From Planctomycetota bacterium (GTDB lineage Bacteria; Planctomycetota; MHYJ01; JACQXL01; JAVHLO01), in the NCBI GenBank assembly GCA_031082105.1, contig JAVHLO010000077.1, positions 1-11,131 of the forward strand: 11,131 bases of DNA, in the 5' to 3' direction. The position numbers were made by a program, and so were the translations under genes. This document shows, one piece after another, positions 5,910 through 11,131 of this stretch; within the stretch, counting starts at the first letter, position 1, and the number at the start of each line of letters is the position of its first letter. Below the pieces are notes generated by a model. It had not been told where the DNA came from. It saw only the letters and a list, made by a program, of their open reading frames with translations, and searched no databases.

Positions 5910-7346
5910 CTACTCCTCAGTCGACAATGCATTCCACGCCTCCTGGCTGCTGACGTATTCGGCGCGCGCCTTCGAGGAGCCGGTGATCGGCGCCAGAACG
6001 CGGTTGAGCGTGTCTATCACGTCGGAACCGATGCTCTCCGGCACGAAGACGATATCTCCCTCCGCGAGTATGACGTTTTGTGCCAGGTCGCCCTGGTACA
6101 TGAGCCGGTCAACATCGATGCTGAGCACCTTGGGCTTCTGTGGAAAGCCGCGAACGACCTTGGCCTCGGTGAGAACTGCGCCAAACCGCTCCGGGCCGGC
6201 CATCGCAAGGGCCTGCAGGACGGTCATCTTGTCCTTGCCGCGGACCAGGCCCGGCCGCGCCACCATCCCCAGCACGTAGACGCCGATCTCCCGCGTGGCG
6301 GGAACAAGCAGCGTATCACCGGGATACAAGAGGCACGGTGTCACCGGTTTCACGCCGGCCGTGTCATCCTGCGCAATGGGGCCGAAGAGCGAGTCATTCA
6401 GGTCAGTTTGCTCCACCTGCCCATTCCGCCGGATGATCTGCGCGCGACTCAGGTCGGCGCGGTCGGTGATCGATCCGGCAAGCGCGAGACCTTCGAGAAT
6501 CGAGCGATATCCCTTCTCGTCCGCGAAGACCGATCCCGGCTTGTTCACGCTGCCGACGATCGCGATCGGCAGGGGTTCGACGAGCATGACGATATCGTTG
6601 GGCTTGAGCCGTATGTTGAAGCCCGCCGCGTCAAGGCTGTACAACTTCATCAAGTCGATCACCGCATGCCGCCCCTTCCTGATCAACTGGACGGTTGTTG
6701 CGCCGCTGCCGGTGGGGCGCTGCATGCCGGCCTTCGTCAGCGCCTCCAGAAGTGTATGCTGGCCGACCAGCTCTACCTGTCCGGCTTGAGGTAGCGACCC
6801 GATCACGGTGACCTGACGGGGAGCGGCCGTCTTCAGCGAGACGCCGACCTGCGGTTCGGCGAGAAATGCGGACAAGCGTCTGGCAATCTCGCGTTCGATT
6901 GTGTCGATACTTGATCCGCCCACGGAGATTGAGCCGACGTTCGGCATGGCAATCGACCCGTCGGGCGCCACAAGCGTTTCGCGGGAGAGGTCTGGATGAA
7001 GCAACACGGTGATGGATAAAGTGTCGCCCGGGGCCACCAGAAAAAACGCGTTCTGTCTTATCATCTCCTCCGGCGTTTCGCCCAGGGCGGCAGCGATGCG
7101 GGAAAGCGTCTCGGCCTCTGTTGTCGCGATGAGATGAAACTCAATTTCCGGCGGTGATCCGGCCGCGGGAGGCGCTTCGACGCGCGGCGGGCGCGGAGAG
7201 ACCGGACGCTCGGGCCATACGTCCGCCGACGTCGCGAACGGGACGTCGTTGCTGCGACAGGCCGGCAGAAGCGCAAACAACATTAGCGCGAGGCCGATCC
7301 CGCGCGCAATCGAAAGCGCGCGGGATGTTGCTCCCTTTTCGTCCAC
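5910..7346 (-). CDS. Wza-like polysaccharide export outer-membrane lipoprotein (Poly_export + SLBB)
   Basis: This is the probable outer-membrane export channel that works with the Wzz/kinase encoded immediately downstream. It has 478 residues and a GTG start. The N-terminus is a lipoprotein signal with lipobox LLPAC, so Cys30 should be lipidated. A Pro-rich linker (about 42-66) leads to a LysM-like stretch (about 68-110). The polysaccharide export domain begins VAPGDTLSITV (104-114) and includes APDGSIAMPNVG. Three SLBB-like units follow: from VTVIGSLPQAGQVEL (179-193), from IAIVGSVNKPGSVF (261-274) and from VYVLGMVARPGLV (356-368). Each ends in a PND, PGD or EGD type turn. The C-terminus, after about residue 440, could form the membrane helix. 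A good Shine-Dalgarno 7 bases before the GTG fixes the start. Confidence 0.92.
   Translation of the reverse strand: MDEKGATSRALSIARGIGLALMLFALLPACRSNDVPFATSADVWPERPVSPRPPRVEAPPAAGSPPEIEFHLIATTEAETLSRIAAALGETPEEMIRQNAFFLVAPGDTLSITVLLHPDLSRETLVAPDGSIAMPNVGSISVGGSSIDTIEREIARRLSAFLAEPQVGVSLKTAAPRQVTVIGSLPQAGQVELVGQHTLLEALTKAGMQRPTGSGATTVQLIRKGRHAVIDLMKLYSLDAAGFNIRLKPNDIVMLVEPLPIAIVGSVNKPGSVFADEKGYRSILEGLALAGSITDRADLSRAQIIRRNGQVEQTDLNDSLFGPIAQDDTAGVKPVTPCLLYPGDTLLVPATREIGVYVLGMVARPGLVRGKDKMTVLQALAMAGPERFGAVLTEAKVVRGFPQKPKVLSIDVDRLMYQGDLAQNVILAEGDIVFVPESIGSDVIDTLNRVLAPITGSSKARAEYVSSQEAWNALSTEE
5913..5918 (-). promoter_or_regulatory. Shine-Dalgarno for the Wzz/kinase gene, inside the upstream gene's end
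   Basis: The - strand reads GAGGAG immediately before the TAG stop of the exporter gene, 12 bases before the ATG at 5900. A second, weaker GAGG is at 5903-5906. The overlap with the preceding coding sequence suggests translational coupling of the two genes. Confidence 0.45.
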
Positions 7347-7347
7347 G

Positions 7348-8598
7348 CTATTTCTCCTTGAAGGGTTGATGCGGGCACCACGTCTCCAGGATGTCCAGCT
7401 TCTCCGTCAACCAACGGTCCTCTACTTGAACCATAACGGCACTCGCCAGAAACTCGCGCGAGCGGCGCAACCCCGTTTCGGCATAAGTGACCTCGACCAT
7501 ACCCGGAAATATAATCCTGGCCTGACGATCTTTAGCGATAACGGTTACTGCGACTCGTACGGGTTCGATCGTAATCGTCAGCTTCTGCAAAGGTCGGGTG
7601 AAGGCCGTGAAGGCCGCCCGCATGTCCTCCGCAAGGATGGAGGCGTCGTTGAACACGAGCGGCCACCTGGCATGCTCCAGACAGCTCTCGATGTCAAAAT
7701 CCTCCAGCCTCACCTTGCAGATCTGCACGATCTCCTTAACCTGTCGCGTACTCTTTTCGACGTAGGCCGCGTCCGCGTCCTTCTCGGCGCGCCTGACAAT
7801 CGCGCCCGTCTTCCCGAGGCTCTGTTGCAGCACGGCCATCTGTTCGGGCGCCAGTTTCCGCGGGGCCAGCGACTCTGGTGTGCCGGCCACCGCCTTGCCG
7901 CCGTCGGCTGTCGCGACGGTTCTATGCGTGAAGCCGTGTCCCGCTGCGAGCGAAAGGATGGCCTCCGGCTTGTCGTTCAACCAGCAGAGAATCTGTCCCT
8001 CGAAGACCGACACGCTTACGGAATCTTCCATGACGCGCAGTTCGAATCGCGCCCTGTTGCCGACGATCGTGTGCGTCGGGGTCGTGATAGTGATTGACGC
8101 GTCAATGGAGTCGAAAAAGGTCGCCACGGCCAGCGTCCCCTGCGCACATGCCAGCCTGATCTGGCGCGCGGCGGGCATATCGTCGGGCGTCTCCGCTCTT
8201 TCGACCACTACTTCTGTGGCTACGCCGACTTCGACGGCCAGGAGATCCTCAAAGCTCACGACGACCGAACCGTCGTCTCCTGTCGTCAGCACCAGACCGT
8301 CTTCGATGGCCATTCCATAGTCCACAAGGCGGGCGGTTGTGTCGAACTTCCCGCGAATGACCACGTGGCCGGCAGCCTGTGACAGAAATAGCGGGACCCG
8401 GCGGAATTTCGGCACATACGTGTATCCGGTATAGTCCACCCGCTCCTGCGAAAGATATCCGCGGAGCGACTCCCTGAACACGAGCATTACCGAGCCGCAT
8501 GCCACGCATGTCCCGGCGAGCGCAAGCAGAATCACGCGCAAGGCCGGCGCAAAATGAGCGCGCGGTGTGACGGGGACGACAGTAGATGTCTTTTCCAT
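7348..8598 (-). CDS. Membrane-anchored FecR-domain protein with an uncharacterised C-terminal domain
   Basis: This 416-residue protein has a short cytoplasmic tail and one transmembrane helix (about 19-41), so most of it should lie in the periplasm. The middle fits the FecR fold: DGLVLTTGDDGSVVVSFEDL (100-119) and, after a long gap, ITTPTHTIVGNRARFEL (171-187), then VSVFEGQI (197-204) and LAAGHG (217-222). No FecI-type sigma factor or TonB receptor is adjacent, so a role in iron signalling is unlikely. FecR domains are also found in envelope and polysaccharide proteins. Residues about 250-310 look helical. About 318-407 has alternating beta strands ending in VEDRWLTEKLDI, resembling an NTF2-like (SnoaL/DUF4440) domain; this is an inference from pattern only. 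It begins 5 bp after one operon gene and ends 1 bp before the exporter start. The Shine-Dalgarno is weak (GAGCGG). Confidence 0.75.
   Translation of the reverse strand: MEKTSTVVPVTPRAHFAPALRVILLALAGTCVACGSVMLVFRESLRGYLSQERVDYTGYTYVPKFRRVPLFLSQAAGHVVIRGKFDTTARLVDYGMAIEDGLVLTTGDDGSVVVSFEDLLAVEVGVATEVVVERAETPDDMPAARQIRLACAQGTLAVATFFDSIDASITITTPTHTIVGNRARFELRVMEDSVSVSVFEGQILCWLNDKPEAILSLAAGHGFTHRTVATADGGKAVAGTPESLAPRKLAPEQMAVLQQSLGKTGAIVRRAEKDADAAYVEKSTRQVKEIVQICKVRLEDFDIESCLEHARWPLVFNDASILAEDMRAAFTAFTRPLQKLTITIEPVRVAVTVIAKDRQARIIFPGMVEVTYAETGLRRSREFLASAVMVQVEDRWLTEKLDILETWCPHQPFKEK
7354..7359 (-). promoter_or_regulatory. Shine-Dalgarno for the export lipoprotein gene
   Basis: AAGGAG on the - strand, 7 bases before the GTG at 7346, lies within the last codons of the FecR-domain gene. 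It supports the unusual GTG start and implies coupled translation across the 1-bp gap. Confidence 0.7.
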
Positions 8599-8603
8599 CA
8601 GCG

Positions 8604-9944
8604 CTACCGCTCATTCTCGTCCATGACCGAGAGGAGGTTCATCTCGTATCGTTTCGCCATGCTGTCGGAGACCTCCACGCTCTCGAGCCCCCGCCCCGCC
8701 ACGTGACGTTGCCGGGACGAGTATTCGATGGTCCTGTCGGCCAACCGCTTTCGGCTTATGGTCACAACAATGATCGCCCGCTGCAGGCCGGATTTTGGCG
8801 TCTCATAGTTACGCAGGATTTCCACGTCTCCGGTACTCCAGCTCCAGGCGAGCCCGGGTTCCACCGGGAACATGAGGAGCGGATGCGCGCCGTCCGGTTC
8901 TAGCGCATACAGGCAGAGGTCCTTCTCGGAGTAGAGCCACTTCAGGCTGCGAACGGAAGTTTGGCCGCCGGGAGTGCGCAGGACCGAGGATCCCGAGAAG
9001 AGGGTCCCCTCATCGGTCGGCGCGGCGGTCGAAATTCGGACCGAAAGGACTGCTCCGTCCGCCCGCGAGTACGACCACTGCCGGTTCGGTTTGAACGCGC
9101 AGAAGTCCTCGAAATCCTTTCTTGCGCGCTCGCGTTTCTCGATCTCCTCTGCGCGCGCTTTTTCCTCGGCCGCGAGCCTGGCCGCTTCTGCTACCGCCTG
9201 CTCCGCTTGCGCGTCGAGTTGTGCGTTGCCGGTGGCCGGCCCCTCTTGCGCGGGTGTTCTCAACTCGGCCGCCTGTCGGGCGGCTTCCTCCGCAGCAATC
9301 CTAGCCGCGTCGGCCTCGAAGGCCGCGCGCTCGGCATCAGATCTTTTCTCTTCTTCGGTCGCGAGCCGCGCGCGGGACTCGGCAACCGCCTCCTGCAGTG
9401 CGGCGATCTGATCGGCAAATTCGCGCCTGATCACTTCGTGATCGTCCGCGACCCGCACCACGCGGAGCGGTTCCGCTGCGTTGGTTCCCTTCGCGGCAGC
9501 CGTGTCATCCGCGGCGGCCGGACGGGACCGGGGTCGCAAGGAGGCCCTGGACACGGGGATCCTGGCGGGGCGCAACGGCTCCGCGCGCGAGGTCGTATCA
9601 CCACGGGAGAAGATTGGAGAGAACGCGGTCTCTTCGGGCGCACCGGAATCCGATCGCGGCACACTGTACGACAGGAACGAGAAGACCGGATCGAATACCT
9701 CTTGAGGATCCTGGACCTCGTCGCTGCCGGAGCCGGCGTTGTCCGCTTCAAGTCGGACGGTTTTTTCGACCGGCGGGTACTCGATAGACTGCGCCCGCGC
9801 CAGGCCGGCCGGGACAGGGGCCATGATGAAGAGAGCGAGCAGAATCCACCAACAGACACACTGGCGCATCCCCAGCCTGCGTGACGGCCGTCGCCGCGCG
9901 CGAACGATGAAGGAACAGGGCTGTTCAATACTAGACATAGCCAT
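8604..9944 (-). CDS. Secreted coiled-coil protein of unknown function in the polysaccharide operon
   Basis: I do not recognise a named family. The 446-residue frame has a Sec signal peptide with a hydrophobic core around 32-45 and a likely cleavage site ARA|QS after residue 51. Next is a low-complexity, Arg/Pro-rich region (about 55-160), then a strongly charged, Ala/Glu-rich coiled coil (about 168-280, with a break near 230-240). The C-terminal domain (about 285-446) is probably beta-rich, with FKPNRQWSYSRADG, LLMFPVEPGLAWSWSTGD and RHVAGRGLESVEV. That pattern recalls small envelope lipoprotein-like barrel domains. The start is uncertain. The ATG at 9944 has no Shine-Dalgarno and gives a long, Arg-rich n-region. 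ATG at 9869 (MRQCVCWW) gives a normal signal peptide and has GGCTGGGG just upstream. The stop lies 5 bp before the FecR gene. Confidence 0.7.
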   Translation of the reverse strand: MAMSSIEQPCSFIVRARRRPSRRLGMRQCVCWWILLALFIMAPVPAGLARAQSIEYPPVEKTVRLEADNAGSGSDEVQDPQEVFDPVFSFLSYSVPRSDSGAPEETAFSPIFSRGDTTSRAEPLRPARIPVSRASLRPRSRPAAADDTAAAKGTNAAEPLRVVRVADDHEVIRREFADQIAALQEAVAESRARLATEEEKRSDAERAAFEADAARIAAEEAARQAAELRTPAQEGPATGNAQLDAQAEQAVAEAARLAAEEKARAEEIEKRERARKDFEDFCAFKPNRQWSYSRADGAVLSVRISTAAPTDEGTLFSGSSVLRTPGGQTSVRSLKWLYSEKDLCLYALEPDGAHPLLMFPVEPGLAWSWSTGDVEILRNYETPKSGLQRAIIVVTISRKRLADRTIEYSSRQRHVAGRGLESVEVSDSMAKRYEMNLLSVMDENER

Positions 9945-9992
9945 AGTCTATTATCGGACATTTGCGGTTTTTATTTTAGTCGAAGTGGCCTT

Positions 9993-11131
9993 CTACGGCA
10001 ATTCCGTGGAGGCATCAGGATCCGCCATGAGATTGGATATGGGCAACATCCATGGGTCGGCCGGTCCCGGCGGCAGGAGAGATTCCGCCTTGCGGTGAGC
10101 CGCGGCCTTCTCTGTAAGCGCCGATTTGTCCTCTTCCTTTTCGCCCTTCTGCGCCAGTCCCTCATACAGAAGCGCAAGGTAGGAATGCACCGAGCCAGAC
10201 TGCGGTTCGTGCCGCAGGATCCGCTCGAAGTCGTCGGCGCCCTCGCGAAAACGTCGTTCCAAAATCCTGTAGCAGCCGCGCGCAGCGTATTCCGAGGCGG
10301 AACACGGCTCGACCGTTCCGGACTTAAGTTCCGCCGTATGTGTCGCATGCTCGCGAACGCCCTTGCCCAGAGGACCGTCTTCGCCCTCCAGCTTGAGGAA
10401 CTTCTCCCAGCCGCCGAGCGCCGCATCGAGCCTGCCGGTTTGGTAGCATATGTTGGCGCGGTTGAAGATCGCCTCGGAACACTCCGAATTAAGCTCAAGC
10501 GCGCGATTGTAGTTGTCGAGCGCGCACCGGAGGTCGCCACCTCTGTGATGGACGTTGCCGACACTGTTCCAGGCGGCGGGCGAAAGAGGGTTTATGGAGG
10601 CGACCTTCTCGAAATCTGCGAGGGCCGCGGCGGTGTCGCCTTTCAAGAGGAAGAGACCGCCCCGCGCGAGATATGCCTCGGCGGAAGACCAGTCCAGAGC
10701 CAGGATCTTGTTGCATGCATCCATCGCCTCGTCGATCTTTCCCTGACGGGCCAGCGACGAGGCTGTCGCCAGAAGTGCGTGGCTGCTCTTTGGATGCAGC
10801 CGCACGGCCTCTTCGTAGTGAGTCGCAGCCGCTGCCTGGTCGCCGGAGCTCTCGAGTGCCTTTCCATACCAGTATTGTGCCATCGAGCTTGAAGGGTTGA
10901 GCTCCAGCGCTTTCTTCAGATCCGCCAACGACTTGGATACGTTTCCGAGCAGAAGGAGCAATCGCCCCCGTTCCGCCCAGGCCTCCGCCCATTCCGGGTC
11001 GGCCTCGATCGCCTTGGTCATGTCCTCGAGGGACTGAGCGCTGACTACACTCCTGCCGGAGTCGAAATATTTCTGGACGGCCTGCCTTCTTGCATCCCTG
11101 TCCTTGAGGGTGGACAGCTCTTTTCTGAACA
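9993..11131 (-). CDS. TPR-repeat protein, first visible gene of the polysaccharide operon (N-terminus missing)
   Basis: The frame stays open to the window edge, so the gene is cut at its 5' end; 378 residues are visible. The Met codon at 11019-11021 is internal, not a start, since it falls within the first visible repeat region and the upstream frame reads well (FRKELSTLKDRDARRQ...). Six consecutive 34-residue TPRs follow, beginning PEWAEAW, PSSSMAQ, PKSSHAL, WSSAEAY, PLSPAAW and SECSEAI. After a 40-residue interruption come one or two degenerate repeats around SEYAARGCYRILE and HSYLALLYEGL. TPRs mediate protein-protein contacts, and TPR proteins are common in exopolysaccharide and exosortase-type loci as scaffolds for synthesis or secretion. 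The cellular location cannot be judged without the N-terminus. The stop is 48 bp before the next gene, in an AT-richer gap. Confidence 0.88.
   Translation of the reverse strand, partial: FRKELSTLKDRDARRQAVQKYFDSGRSVVSAQSLEDMTKAIEADPEWAEAWAERGRLLLLLGNVSKSLADLKKALELNPSSSMAQYWYGKALESSGDQAAAATHYEEAVRLHPKSSHALLATASSLARQGKIDEAMDACNKILALDWSSAEAYLARGGLFLLKGDTAAALADFEKVASINPLSPAAWNSVGNVHHRGGDLRCALDNYNRALELNSECSEAIFNRANICYQTGRLDAALGGWEKFLKLEGEDGPLGKGVREHATHTAELKSGTVEPCSASEYAARGCYRILERRFREGADDFERILRHEPQSGSVHSYLALLYEGLAQKGEKEEDKSALTEKAAAHRKAESLLPPGPADPWMLPISNLMADPDASTELP

Noticed and set aside
5208..6794. 528-residue open frame on the + strand
   Set aside because: It runs antisense across both the Wzz/kinase and the export lipoprotein genes, whose motifs are clear. 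Its composition is Arg/His/Asp-rich with no domain; a shadow frame.
8961..9884. 307-residue open frame on the + strand
   Set aside because: It is antisense to the coiled-coil protein gene. The Ala/Glu repeats of the true gene produce an Arg/Leu/Gly-rich shadow with no motif.
9945..9992. Internal promoter before the coiled-coil protein gene (GATAAT about 5 bases before the ATG at 9944)
   Set aside because: No -35-like sequence lies at 16-18 bases. The AT-rich gap is only 48 bp inside a same-strand gene run. It would be reconsidered if the true start is 9869.
11019..11021. ATG as the start of the TPR gene
   Set aside because: The same frame stays open for 36 more codons to the window edge with TPR-compatible sequence, and no Shine-Dalgarno precedes this Met. 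The gene is better read as truncated by the window.

Overview
The window is GC-rich, densely coding DNA from a Gram-negative bacterium. The Gram-negative assignment rests on an outer-membrane polysaccharide-export lipoprotein in a multi-gene envelope operon. I cannot name the species. Large FecR-domain and TPR proteins in an exopolysaccharide locus, together with intergenic spaces full of short palindromic repeats, fit a Planctomycetota/PVC-type or related deep-branching environmental lineage, but this is a weak inference.

Left part, + strand (1-3827). Bases 1-50 probably hold the last codons of an upstream gene with a Pro/Ala-rich tail. About 250 bases of repeat-rich leader follow: a 95-bp element with inverted ends, then three hairpins. 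Next comes glmS (301-2130), complete and full length. Between glmS and miaB lie two copies of a roughly 54-bp palindromic repeat in opposite orientation. The second copy falls inside an in-frame upstream extension of miaB, which argues that miaB really begins at 2361. miaB (2361-3827) encodes a complete radical-SAM tRNA methylthiotransferase.

Strand switch (3828-3872). miaB and the operon on the other strand converge on a 45-bp gap holding an inverted repeat and a short GAGCRAA-type repeat. It may act as a weak bidirectional terminator.

Right part, - strand (11131 down to 3873). Five genes read in one direction with gaps of 48, 5, 1 and 9 bp, so they are almost certainly one operon. In transcription order they are: a TPR protein (its N-terminus lies beyond the window), a secreted coiled-coil protein with an uncharacterised C-terminal domain, a membrane-anchored FecR-domain protein with a possible NTF2-like C-terminal domain, a Wza-like export lipoprotein, and a Wzz/BY-kinase fusion ending in a tyrosine cluster. 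The last two are the standard pair that controls chain length and secretion of capsular or exopolysaccharide. The first three are probably accessory envelope factors of the same machine. No glycosyltransferases, flippase or polymerase are visible, so they would have to lie beyond 11131 or elsewhere.

The most interesting content is this operon: its three poorly characterised envelope proteins, a LysM-like stretch in the exporter, and a kinase whose Walker A' motif carries Asn in place of the second Asp. No RNA genes, CRISPR arrays, transposases or phage genes were seen.
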